The notes under the pieces: model-generated
Told to the model about the DNA's origin: nothing
Databases searched by the model: none
What the model saw: the letters and a program-made list of their open reading frames with translations, nothing else
Translations under genes and position numbers: made by a program
Assembly (NCBI GenBank): GCA_012934845.2
Contig: WNNJ02000901.1
Span: 433,501 to 497,500 of the forward strand
DNA from: Pomphorhynchus laevis
Taxonomy: Eukaryota; Acanthocephala; Palaeacanthocephala; Echinorhynchida; Pomphorhynchidae
Length of the DNA: 64,000 nt
Reading direction: 5' to 3'
Shown here: in pieces, positions 35,396 to 46,760 of the stretch
Position numbering within the stretch: the first letter of the stretch is position 1
How the letters are laid out: each line of letters starts with the position of its first letter

Positions 35396-37018
35396 TTAGC
35401 TGATTTGATTATTTAAATACAAAATTTACGCTTTTTAATGCATACAATTAAATGAGATAAGCATGTACTTCAACATATTTCTAGTAAAAATAAAATAATA
35501 CTTTATAATATTTCAAGTAATAATGCCAAGTTGTCATTTAACTTGGCAACATAATCTAGGAAATACGTGTCAATGATTGTTATATTGTGGTAAAATGTAG
35601 ATAGGATTCACAAAATCTGCTTGTCGGCGAAAATTTGATTAACAAATGTGGCAGAACTTCCCGTAAGGCATTGAGTGCATAAATTAGACGGAAATTAGAC
35701 TATAAATAAAATTATAAATTATAAACTATCTGCATTAAAAAGGCAGATAATAGTGAGAAATCACAAATATATTTTTTATTTTACTGACTTTAAAATGAGT
35801 AATCAGGACTAACTTTCACGGCCAAAATACAGTGAATATTACGTTTTACTCGGTGTAGAAAATACAAATAAAAGTTCATTATTATTGTAATATTGTAAAG
35901 TAGTTAGTAAGTTGAGATAATTAGATATCAGAGTTTGCTTTAGATCAATAAGTTATGATAATGAGGAAAATTTGGCCCCTCACTGAACAAAATGTTTTAT
36001 TGCAGAGACGTTAAGTGGGTTACGTTCTACTAACAACTCGTTTTAGTGCTGACACTTGCTTGTGACCCGGTTAAGAGATCAGTAATGATAAAGTCGACGA
36101 ACTTGTAGTTTGATGACCCATTAAAACTATATTGGATAGGGTTACATAGGCTACAAAAATAATAAATTTTATATATCGCTAGCCACTATAAATCACTATC
36201 TAAACAAAAATGTTTTTTAAGGATAATTTGTCCTAACATTTTGTTAGGACAAAAAGTAGTCAAGAGTGAAAAATATTAATTTTTAATGATATTTGATGTG
36301 AACACAACAACAATTGCGTTCCAATGAATATGGGAAATAAAACTATTTAATCTATTACCGCATTTAATTATATTTAGTAAACTTTAGTTTTGCTAATATA
36401 ACAGGTATAACTGATGTTATAGCAACGATAAATATTTTAAAATATCGCGACTTTTGGAAATAAATGTTCTGCGATGATTTTTTATAATATTGACATACAA
36501 AATAGTATTAGAGATAGTTTAGACAGCACTACACGGTTAATAGTAAATGAAACATATTCTGTGTTATAAGAATTATTATATATATTATTACAATGTGTTT
36601 CCCAGTTGATTCTACATCGCGTCGATACGAGAATCTCATTTATTCGAAAAACACTGGAACCTCGCCTAACAATGTGGGCAGAAAACCGCTAAGTAGAACT
36701 ATATGAAGAGGCTCTCTACTTAAAGCAAAACTTTAAACAATGATCAAATAACAAGGCTAATTGGAAGCGAGACTTTATATATTTTAAGCAAGACTTTTCT
36801 TCAGGAGACTGCGGTCAGTCTCCTGAAGAAGAGACACTGCCACGTGATTCAATTGTGGAAGGCAAGCAAGTAAAACAAATATTGGTGGAATTGCATTCAA
36901 TGCTTGAATAGCTAACTCGGACGCATGATTCATAAACCATTATGCCCAAATTTAAAGCATCACTCGATTCGATTTTATCATTAAACGAAGATTAGATAAT
37001 CAATACTAGCAACAGAAT
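35396..37018. other. Gap without recognised gene
   Basis: Short perfect palindromes at 36227-36253 (12-bp arms) and 36797-36830 (15-bp arms, 4-base loop). No coding sequence recognised. Confidence 0.4.
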
Positions 37019-39312
37019 TCAGGGCAATGCTGGTCCATCTGTAGTTGATTCATTGTTATGGCGTAAAATGCTTAGCAAATTTAGAATTCAATCGTATAAA
37101 CTATCTCGAGCGCTGGCGAATCTTGATATTCGAATTGCAATCGAGAACATGCAGGTTGGATCTTTAGAGGCGCTGACGGTGTGCCACCTTATTGCGATAA
37201 AGAAAAAAAGAATAGTGGTATCCGCCCTATAGGCGTATGTGATGTATCTCGATGGATAATTTGAAAAACACTTTTGGATATAAATAATTATTTGAGCTAG
37301 ATCAAAGAAAAGAAGAAATTATTTTTGATATTTCGCTAGCTTCTGGTAGCATCTTCAGAAAATTTTCTGAAGATGCTAACAGTAGTTAGCGAAATATCAA
37401 AAATAATTTCCTCTTTTCTTTGATATAGCTACAATAATTATTTATCAATAATGGATCAGTATCAACTATTTAAAATACTTCTTGATATCATGAGATATGA
37501 CTTACATCGGGCTGCTGACATAGTGCAGCTAGCACTAAGAGCCGAAATCGAATACGCAATACGGTCCATAAGAAACACACATTATGAAAGTAATGATAAT
37601 TGTGTAGCGATGGACGCTTCAAATGCGTTTGATTCGGTCAATAGAGAAGTTGCTTTGCATAAAATTTAATATGTATATCCCTCTATGACAACGGCACTAA
37701 GGAATATATACAGCAAGCTCAATTATGCCTTGGAGGCGTCAGTTTGTTCTCCAGCGAGGGATTCACTCAAGAAGATCCGTTCGCTATTGCTGCATTTACA
37801 TTGGCTTCGATACCCTTTATTGCCGAAATCAGTAAAGCGGTTCCGAACGTTCTGCAGCGATGGTACGCCGACGACTTAAATTTTGTTAGAGCGTACGAAG
37901 ATTTGACGAGAGTTTAGGACATACTGTTACACAAGGGACCGTGTTTTCGTTATAATGTAAATGTTACCAAAACGCAAATACTTTCACATAAGAACATCAC
38001 TAGTGATCGGAGAATGCATAATGTCACTCACACAACAACCGGAATCAATATTTTGGGTGTGGCGATTGCTACATATCAATACGTTGAGGAAGAGATCGAG
38101 AGTAAGTGTTCAACTTGGTCTTCGTACGTAGACCGTTTGACCGAGGTGGCACGCATTGATCCGCATGTGTCTTATGTAAATCTGACAAAATCTTTATAAT
38201 TCAAATGTATTCATATTTTCAGGACGGTATTGTGTAGTGCATCTCAACTGAATACACTTAAAGAAAATATATTCGCTAATTTATTACCTGAACTGTCAGG
38301 TTTCAATATCGATGAAGTCGGGGAAATAATTGCAACAACACCAATCCAAATTGGTGGTCTTGGAATCCTGGGCCCATGTTCAGGGTGTCAATTAGAATTT
38401 GAATGTTCCGAACTTCTCGGCTTAACTTACGAAACGTGTATTGGCATATTTAGAACAGGCAACGCTACATAATATTTCGAAGCATAGAGAAGGCTATTAC
38501 CGTAATAGTTTGTAAGAAAACCCACGGAGCTAGACATCACTACACGCAATGCAATCCTTCATGTTTCAATGCCAGAGACGACTACGTGGCTGAGACCTTT
38601 ACCACTTGCTCATGAAAAGTTTCATCTAAGTTAAAATGAATTTATTGATGCCTTGAGTAATCGATATGGATGGTGTTCTCCAAACCGCATGCATACTCAA
38701 TGTACATGTTGGACTGTTTTTTCGACTGCGCATGCCTTATCTTGTAAAACGGGAGATTGCTAGCATATGATCTTAATAGGACCATGATTCGACATGATAC
38801 TATTCGAGATATATTAGCATATGAACTTAATGTAATATGTCACGGTATATCAAATGAACCAGTATTGAATGTTGTTCCTGACACAATCATCTTTGATAAA
38901 AAATCCACAATGAGAGAATGTAATACACGTTTAAACGTTGTGTGTTCTGGATAAAAAATAAACGATTCAAGCGAAAGTTTTTGGATGTAAACATATTTTC
39001 ACCTATTGCTCTTTCGAACATCAATAGAGCCCTGCTATCTTCCTTCGCTTACAATGAAACTCGGAAGCATTCAAAATATAAATAACGAGTAACTCTAATT
39101 GAACATGGAATTTTCGTCCCCGCGATTTTCTATACTTCTAGTGGAATAGGCAAAGCTACCATGCTACTCATCCGGCTTATCGCGGCCAAAAGGCTTAGCA
39201 TAATAATCAGCCTTATACAGACAATATCAGCCATTTGAAGAGTCAAATTGGCTTTGCCATAGTGCGTGCTGCGTTAGCTTGCATGAGGAGTACCAGGTCT
39301 TCGAAAAACAAG
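37019..39312 (+). pseudogene. RT fossil with restriction-like endonuclease tail
   Basis: In order, blocks resemble a widespread metazoan RT family: GPSVVDSLLWRKML (37040), MDASNAFDSVNRE (37612), WYADD (about 37866), INILGVAIATYQY, then IQIGGLGILGP (about 38350), a CTC-x9-HALSC zinc-type motif (38701 on), an RHDTIRD block (38789), EHGIFVPAIFYTSSG (39100) and FAIVRAALACMRSTRS (39250). The Cys-His motif followed by a C-terminal block suggests a restriction-like endonuclease, as in R2-type non-LTR elements, but I cannot name the clade. Broken many times over; old. A foldback insert sits in it at 37294-37432. Confidence 0.6.
37294..37432. mobile_element. Foldback mini-element made of two PLE-type hairpins
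   Basis: Two arms of about 65 bp (centre CAGAAAATTTTCTG at about 37355-37368), each ending in a CTGAAGAT, stem, GAAATATC hairpin, face each other. AATAATTATTT flanks the whole (37283-37293 and 37433-37443), a probable target-site duplication. It interrupts the RT fossil. Confidence 0.6.
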
Positions 39313-39429
39313 ATGGTGTATGATTATAGCGTGTACTCAACTATGAAACGCGGTCGAATTGATGACTGGAATATTCATGACCCATTCGCGGAAACACAAG
39401 TTTTTTTTCTTGTCAACACAAGTTTTTCT

Positions 39430-39860
39430 TGTTAACTACTTGTCCGGGTGTTCGGTCGTGGAGGCAGTGTACAAACCAAACTACTGCAGGCATCGCGATC
39501 CTGGACGACAGTCAACAGTTCTTTTTCACATAGCACACGGCATTCTTCGGCCAGTTTCTGATCTCTCCACCGGTATCGAGGTCTACCTCGAGATATTTTT
39601 CCAGAGTCCGGCATAGAAAAACTTCCACGGAAGGCGATCCCTAGACATCCACATAACGTGTCATAGCTACCTCAACTGACTTTCTTCATGTTGAGAAGCA
39701 GCGACTTTACTCCAAGTCCATCAAGGATTACCGAATTCCTAACCTTATCATTAAGACTAAGACATCCCACATCGCGAAGGAACCTCATTTTGGTCGCCTG
39801 TATCCGTGATGCTATCCTTTTGGTCATGATACGAGGCTCATGACATGGATTAAGATAGGA
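39430..39860 (-). pseudogene. LINE 3' segment (sense half of a twin-primed copy)
   Basis: Minus-strand translation from about 39860 down to 39432 gives MTKRIASRIQATKMRFLRDV, GLGVKSLLLNMKK, then SRGRPRYRWRDQ and LPPRP. This is the post-RT tail typical of an AP-endonuclease LINE widespread in fish and invertebrates. The RT that should precede it lies to the right in opposite orientation (39950-42186). Together the two halves cover the ORF once with no overlap, the signature of 5' inversion on insertion. At least one stop lies between the LLLNMKK and GRPR blocks. Confidence 0.7.
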
Positions 39861-39949
39861 ACGAAGATTGCGTGGTAAACTGAAAGGTTAATATACGAAC
39901 TGAGATAGCGACGGCAGAAAGGGTCTAGGGATACTTACAAGTCCCCGGT

Positions 39950-42186
39950 AATCGTTCGTGGTAAAGAAGTTTAACATAGTGAACGAAAGGATGGCGTCCC
40001 TAGTACTTTTAGTCAAAGGAAAGGGGATAACTGGTGTGTGCGTATGATTCCAACATTATCTCGGAATACGCAGTCTTCGTAGACGATCTTCAGTCTCTGT
40101 TTGATAGTATTCCTGTGGGAGATTCCCTCTTTTATTGGTTAAATTCAATGCTCATGTTGGTAGTGACAGTAGCACTTGGAAGGGTGTGTTGGGGAGGAAC
40201 GAATTATCCAATCTGAATGCGAGTGTTGTTGAATTATTGCACTTTTGTTCTCATAACAATACTGCATAACTTACACCATGTTTGAAATAAGGAGATCTAT
40301 AGATACACATATCATCAGGATTATCCCATTCAACGATCAACGATCGATTTTGTAATCGTTTCATCTGATCTACGACGTTATGTTCTGGACACTTGTGTGA
40401 AGAGAGGGAATGAGCTGTCAACCGATCACTACCTTGTAGTTAGTAAGCTTCAATGGCAGGATCGGATGCTAGACAAGCCTAGTAAATCCAAACGTTGTGT
40501 GAGGGCGCGCTGAGAGCGTCTAATAGATGTTTCTGTCAAAGAACCTTTTTCTGGCTACATCCGAGAGGACTTCTTTCGGTTACCAGAAGAGGTGAAGAAC
40601 AGTTATCAGGAATGGGAGATGTTCAGATCATCGCTTGCCAAAGCAACTGTGAAAATTTGTGGCTCGAAGGCATTAGGTGCTTGTCGCGGAGGAAATACTC
40701 GAATGTTTGGTGACACTAACAGTTAAAGATTTTGTCCAACAGAAGAAGCTGGGTTATAAGGCAATTTTGTCAGATAAATCAGTGGAAGCTGTAGATAAGT
40801 GCCGAAGGGCAAAGAGAGCTTCAGCTCGAGCAATTACCAAAGCAAAGAATGTGGCTTAAGTTTGGAGAGCACTTAGAACTTGATTATAGGTAAGCTTTCA
40901 ATATGTTCTGGAGGATGATCAAGAACATTCGTGTTGGAAAGCAGAAAACTCATCAAACTGTCTATGACAAGAGAAGATCTATGCTGACTGACATTGAAGG
41001 AAATTCTTTGTTGTTGGAAAGAGCATTTTATGTGCCTTCTTAATCCGGTGGATATGCCTTCTCTTGTAAAAGTAAAGCCTTCAGAACCAACTGAAAAGCT
41101 AATCTCTTTTGAAGAGGTTATTGCTGTTGTTAAAAAACTTCGTAATGACAAGTATTTATAAGTAGATGAGATTTGACCTCAAGCTTTAAAGGTTCTCGAC
41201 TTTGTAAGCATAAAGTGGCTAACACGAATTTTCAACGTCGAGTTGAAGTTTGGCAACGTTGCTGCAAGAGTGGCGAACTGGGGGTGGTGGTAACGATCTC
41301 TAAGAAGTATGACTGAAGAGTGTGTTCTAATAATCGAGGCGTCACTCTTCTTAGACCAAACTGGTAAGTTATTTGCTAGGATTCTTGAGTTAAAGAAATG
41401 ACCTATAGTTGAAGGACAGTTGCAAGAGAAACAGTGCGGCTTTCGTCCAGATGAGGAAACTACGGATCAGCTATTTACTCTCTCAAATATTCTCGAACGG
41501 TCTTGGGAGTACGCTCAACCGGTCTACATGTGCTTTATATATTGGGAGAAGGCGTTCGACCGAGTTCTACGAGAAAGGTTGTGATAAATACTAAGAGAAT
41601 ATGGAGTACCACACTACCTTCGAGTAGCTGTGGCTTCTCTGTGTGAACAAAGTATGAGTTGTGTTCGTGTTCTAAGTAGGCAGTCTGAATAATTTCCAGT
41701 AAGCGTTGGTCATCATCATGGTTGTCCTTTGTCTGCACTTTTGTTCCTTGTCTACATGAACAAAATTACGAGACTGGCTGCTCTGTTGGATGTTGAACCT
41801 CAGTTCGGTTCCATCAGGATACCATCTCTGTTTTTTTGCAGGTGATGTTGATTGTTGGCTTCCGATCCTTAAGACGACTTACAATGCCTCCTAAATCGAT
41901 TTACGATGGAATACCAAGCAGCAGGGATATTCTTAGTACCTCAAAAACTATCTATATGTTCTTCTCGGATTCAAGTGTCAATGTCAACCCAGATTGCGGG
42001 AAATGTGTTACCAGATGTGGAGGATTTCAAGTATTTTTGGGTATTGTTATCGATGGACGGCAGGAATATCAGGGAGGTTGAGAAGCAGATTTGTTTAGCT
42101 AACACTGCAATGTGTTCTCTGAACAGGTTTGTCGTGGTGCAACGGGAGTTGAGTCTTCGGGTGAAACTTTCTGTCTACAATAAATA
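39950..42186 (+). pseudogene. LINE endonuclease and RT segment (inverted half of a twin-primed copy)
   Basis: Plus-strand pieces, in order: FVDDLQSLFDSIPVGD (40085 on, endonuclease), STDHYLVVSKLQW (40417 on; the catalytic Asp-His of AP endonuclease), EKLISFEEVIAVVKKLRND (41093 on), QCGFRP, EKAFDRV (41550 on; the motif-A Asp is lost, with YW before EKAF), CPLS, then VLPDVEDFKY and VVVQRELSLRVKLSVYN ending at 42184. There are several stops and frameshifts. It stops exactly where the segment at 39430-39860 would take over. Clade uncertain (RTE- or I/Nimb-like). Confidence 0.7.
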
Positions 42187-42189
42187 ATA

Positions 42190-43480
42190 TTCTTTATAAA
42201 TATTTGATTATTTTTATTCCGTAATTTTATTATCCATTAAAGAAAATCAACATATGGAACAAAAACAATTCAGTGTATGCTATTTGAATTGCTTTATAAT
42301 GGCACATGAAAAAAATTGTTATTGATGTGTCTATTATGTAAAAAAACGTTTTTAATGAGTCAACGAGGCCTTCGAAATTAAAAGGACATTAAGAAAAAAC
42401 AATCCAGACAAGAAATATAAGGTTATCGTTCTTTAAAAAGTTAATGGGTCGATTCTTAAAACAGATAAAGGTTGACTATATATTTCTAATCACATCAAAG
42501 TAAGATATTGACGGGTTACGTGCATCCTACAACAATTTTATTGCTTATTGTCAAAGCAGTAAAACGTCATATTGTTGAAGAATGCCTGATTATTCCAGCT
42601 GTAAAAAATCATTTGCGGTGTATTAAACATTTAAGGAGATTGTATAATAAAAAGCACCCTTGAGTAAAATCACAAAATGTGTTTTTTTTTACTTTAATAA
42701 TTCATTATTGTTTTTAATCACGGTGCAGCGAAGAATTTATGAAACGGACAGCGATGTTGATAATATGTTGATTAAAAAGCAGATATTTTACGGGTTGACG
42801 AGTCAACATTTGAGCAAATGAAGCTCAAATTGACTCATTTAATTGACTTATTAAAGAATAAATTTTGCAAGAAATCTTATTGGCAAAAAATAAAGACAGA
42901 CATAAGAGAAAAAAACATATTTAACAATTTTTTGAAAAAAAAAATATTTCCTTGAATAATAAAATGTCGGTTGCTACAGATGAGCTTCGTAAATAGTATA
43001 CATTTATCGTAATTTAAGATCCTTGTAAAAATATATCCCAAATATGTTCGCTACTCATTGTATTATTAATCGTCAGCAATTGGTTGCAAAATACCATAGT
43101 GATCACTGCATCAATTAACGAAATCAGAGGTTTTGTTAATCCAGCTATCTTGAAAAGTATGAAGATTATAATCCATTGATTTTGAAAACATAAGTAGGCT
43201 GGTTGTCAAAGAGTGGTGTATAAATCGGTTATAAAACAGATTTATAATTAAAAAACGATTTTAGAATAAACCGACCACTCTTTCAATATAAAGATAATCA
43301 GCAGTAAACAAACCGATTTACATCGCCACAAAAGACAAGAACTTTCTTGGACTGCGCAATTAATGACTGAACTCCAAGACACATTAACGAAGAAAAGACT
43401 AAATTTGTAGTGTAGATTCTTTAATGTTAACCAAATAGTATATGTGTATATGTACTACGTACAAGTTGCAAAATATTGTA
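42190..43480. other. AT-rich gap
   Basis: No gene. Imperfect foldbacks at 42800-42836 and 43208-43283. Confidence 0.4.
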
Positions 43481-43488
43481 TTGTGCTA

Positions 43489-43519
43489 CTGACGAAAGGG
43501 TATCCCGAAAACGTTTATT
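43489..43519 (+). repeat. PLE-type terminal hairpin beside the satellite
   Basis: CTGACGA, AA, GGG-TAT-CCC, GAAAACGTTT: a hammerhead-like pattern known near PLE ends, with two extra bases before the stem. It lies about 65 bp before the first satellite unit. Confidence 0.45.
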
Positions 43520-44067
43520 AAATAAATTGCAAAAGAAAAGCTTATTTAAATTTTTTATACCTACTTATTTTGATATATATCAGATTAAGGGTAGTTATGC
43601 TTTTCAAGCTTTAAATACTGTTTAACCATGTGTTAAGGTGCTTATGGATGATTATTGTCGTCACACGTAGGATGACTAGGCGTACGTGGCGACTTTGATT
43701 ATTGCGAGAATAATTCGGTTCTATTTCTTAATCTGATGAGGATATATAGAATGCTGGCTGGTGTGTATGCCTCCTTGTGAGGAAAACATAGTGATTTATT
43801 TATGATTAAACTAGTATGTGTCCTAGGACAGGTGAAACAACAAATTATATTTCATATATTTGTACACTTGAATGTGTTCCTGTAAAACAATATTTCTATT
43901 AAAAAGAATTTAGTGCCTGATGCATGGTTAAACTGCAATACGCACGGCCATGCACAGAGCTTATGCTAAATTCCCTATGATGATTCAGATTAAGGGTAGT
44001 TCTGGATTTCGAACTTTAAACACTGTTTAAGCGTGTTTTAAGGTGCATATTGATGATTATTGAAGTC

Positions 44068-44109
44068 ACGGTACTGATAAACTCCGTAAGAGCGAAACTC
44101 GTCTAACGT
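44068..44109 (+). ncRNA. Hammerhead ribozyme, satellite unit 2 (probably inactive)
   Basis: CTGATAA in place of CTGATGA changes core G8, the catalytic general acid. Stem II (ACTC/GAGC), GAAA and the GTC cleavage triplet are present. Stem I pairing is weak. Confidence 0.65.
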
Positions 44110-44519
44110 TGTTAAAGTTTGTCGACACACATAGGATGACTGGGCATACGTAGCGACTTTGAATATTGAGAGAATAATTCGGTTCTATTTCTTGGTTTGA
44201 TGAAGATATATAGAAAGCTAACTGGTGTTTACGAATCCTCATGAGGAATACATAGTGATTAATTTATGAGTACACCATTAGGTGTCCCAGGGACATCAAA
44301 TTATATTTTATATATTTGTACACTGTAAGGTGACCTGTAAAACAGCATTTTTATTAAGAATTTAGTGCTTGATGCATGGTTAAACTGCAATACGCACGGC
44401 CATGCACAGAGCTTATGCTAAATTCCCTCCGATGATTCAGATTAAGGGTAGTTCTGCTTTTCGAGCCTTAAACATTGTTTAAGCGTGTTTTAAGATGCCT
44501 ATGGATTATTATTAAAGTC

Positions 44520-44561
44520 ACAGTACTGATGAGTTCGGTTAGAGCGAAACGCGTCTACGGT
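44520..44561 (+). ncRNA. Hammerhead ribozyme, satellite unit 3
   Basis: CTGATGA (44526-44532), stem II GTTC/GAGC around GGTTA, GAAA (44546-44549), a short stem III within ACGCGT, and cleavage triplet GTC (44553-44555). Stem I is ACAGTA with TACGGT, one mismatch. All invariant core bases are present. Confidence 0.85.
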
Positions 44562-44977
44562 TGTTGAAGTTTGTCGTCACATAGGATGACTGAGCATATG
44601 TAGCGACTTTAAATATTGCGAGAATAATTCGGTTCTATTTATTGGTCTGATGAGGATATATAGACTGCTGCCTGATGTCTATGCCTCCTTATGAAGAAAA
44701 CATAGTGATATATTTATGAGTACATCATTTGGTGTCCCAGGGCAGGTGTAACAACATTTTTTTATATATTTGCACACTTTAAAGTGTCCCTGTTAAACAG
44801 CATGTCTATTAAAAGGAATTTAGTGCCTGATGCATGGTTAAACCGCAATACGCACTGCCATGCACAGAGCTTATGCTAAATTTCCTATGATGATTCAGAT
44901 TAAGGGTAGTTCTGTTTTTCAAGCTTTAGACATTGTTTAAGCGTGTGTTAAGGTGCCTATGGATGATTATTAAAGTC

Positions 44978-45019
44978 ACGGTACTGATGAGCTCCGTTAG
45001 AGCGAAACGCGTATACCGT
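44978..45019 (+). ncRNA. Hammerhead ribozyme, satellite unit 4 (best copy)
   Basis: Type I topology. Stem I is ACGGTA (44978-44983) with TACCGT (45014-45019), 6 bp perfect. Core CTGATGA is at 44984-44990, stem II GCTC/GAGC with loop CGTTA, core GAAA at 45004-45007, and stem III A-T, C-G in ACGCGT. Predicted cleavage follows GTA at 45013. ACGCGT is self-complementary, so stem III could form between two molecules, as described for hammerheads with very short stem III. Expected role: self-cleavage of tandem satellite transcripts into monomers. Confidence 0.9.
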
Positions 45020-45169
45020 TGTTAAAGTTTGTCGTCACACATAGGATGACTGGGCATACGTAGCGACTTTGAATATTGCGAGAATAATTCGGTTATATTT
45101 CTTGATCTGATGAGGATATATAGAATGCTGCCTTATGTTTATGCGTCCTCGTGAGGAAAGCATAGTGAT

Positions 45170-46675
45170 ATATATAATATTATAATATAATATATATATT
45201 ATATTATATAATATATAATATGAATATAATCTAATATAAATACTATATATTAATAAATATTATAAATATTATAATATATAAATATTATAAATATTACAAA
45301 TATACATTTATATGTTCATACTTTATTTTGGTCTGCGGGATTTTACAAAAAAAAATAGTAGAAGGTGGTTTCGGTGCTGTTTCCTACCGTCAAAATGCTT
45401 TTATTTAAGAAAATAAATCGTACGCAAATAATGTTAAGTGGATATATCAGAATTATGTTGACAAAAATATAATTTATTAATACAAAGATTCAAAAATATT
45501 TAAATCTTTATATAATTATCCGTTATATTGTCTGTAAGATATGACCTTACATCTTTTTATACTGTTGATCATAATCCCACTCTTCAATGAATCATATCCA
45601 TCTTGATTTTATATCTTTATATATAAAGTTATAATTTGTTTGAATTACATATAAACATGATTCTTAATATTGAAAATATATATTTATTCCAAAGGTACAA
45701 TATTTCGATAGCTCCTGTTATCATCTTCAGGAAAATTAAAAATAATTTATTCAAACACATTAGCATCAAGTTTGCCACCATTTATACAAAATATTCAAAA
45801 TTTATAACAAAAAAAGCATTAAAGAAAACAAATTTAAAATGTAAAAAATATCATAACAAAGAAAATGGAGGTATAATGAAATTAATACTAATTTATTAAT
45901 ATAATAATTAATACTGCAAACCAAAAACAAAGCAAAGAAAATAAAACAAATACAAAAACTTTGAAGGATAAATGAAAATTAATAGAAAATATAAATAAAT
46001 GTAGAAAATTGTAGTTGCAAAACGAATAAAATTTAAAAATGAAGAAAAATCAAATTTTAAATATTAAAAAACATTTTAAAACAATCAATAAATAACCGAG
46101 TATTTAAATCAATAAAACTTAAAATTACTATAAAATTAGTTGGCTTATTATAAATCAATAATTAAATGAAAACTGATATTTTAAAATTGAAAGTAAGTCA
46201 TGATTATGACGCGTTTTGATTACATGAGTAATCATGAAGCGTCATGATTACACACTACATAATGATTGATCACATCCCTCAGCTTGTAGCGAGCTGGGAT
46301 ATTTGAGAGAGCTATGAATCAGGTGTATACCCGAAATTACCTTGTGTTTCTTAACTTCACCAACATATTTCCGAAACAGCGTTGCATACGTTAGCTCCTT
46401 TTTGAGCGATCGCTAGATGTATTACGCATTTTGTAACGGATTAATGTGTAATTAACCTTTTAAAACTTACATTTCAACTTTGTATTATAGAGACAAGTAT
46501 TTCTTTTACATATTTACGTCAATTGTACTGACAGAAAATGTATTATATCTAAGTAATTTCTTTTAGTTAAGATTAGCAAATCATGATATGTTATTGAATT
46601 TTTAAATTGTTGTGGCTATTTTATATTTTTATACTTTCAAAAATAATCTTATACTAGTTGCGAATATAAACACTC
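45170..46675. other. AT-rich gap with PLE-type hairpin
   Basis: ATATAATATTATA-type simple sequence to about 45310. A minus-strand PLE-type hairpin (CTGAAGATGATAACAG with CGAAATATT) lies at 45697-45730. No gene recognised. Confidence 0.45.
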
Positions 46676-46679
46676 ATTT

Positions 46680-46760
46680 AAAAAGTACTATGAGTATGCT
46701 AATTCAGCTCATATGTGTTTTATGGATCTAGAGAAAGCGTTCGAGCATGATTAAGTGGAC
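46680..46760 (+). pseudogene. LINE RT scrap
   Basis: Reads YEYANSAHMCFMDLEKAF: motif A of the same LINE type as 39950-42186, here with the catalytic Asp still present. Nothing more of the element is recognisable. Confidence 0.6.

Larger units (their letters stand above)
43583..45170 (+). repeat. Satellite array, about 455-bp unit, hammerhead-bearing
   Basis: Four units start at GATTAAGGGTAGTT: 43583, 43988, 44440 and 44898 (spacings 405, 452 and 458; the last is cut at about 45170). Units 2-4 each contain a hammerhead ribozyme motif; unit 1 is shorter because that block is absent. Another recurring part is a TGCATGG/CCATGCA stem near the unit end. The array lies between a PLE-type hairpin (43489) and AT-rich simple sequence (45170-45310). 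Confidence 0.9.

Noticed and set aside
43489-43519. True hammerhead in the PLE-type hairpins (CTGANGA, stem, GAAA)
   Set aside because: In every copy (43489, 37294-37432, 45697) one or two extra bases lie between the CTGANGA core and stem II, so the core geometry is not standard. Kept only as hammerhead-like.
43736-43800. Second CTGATGA motif within each satellite unit
   Set aside because: No closing stem II and no correctly spaced GAAA follow it.
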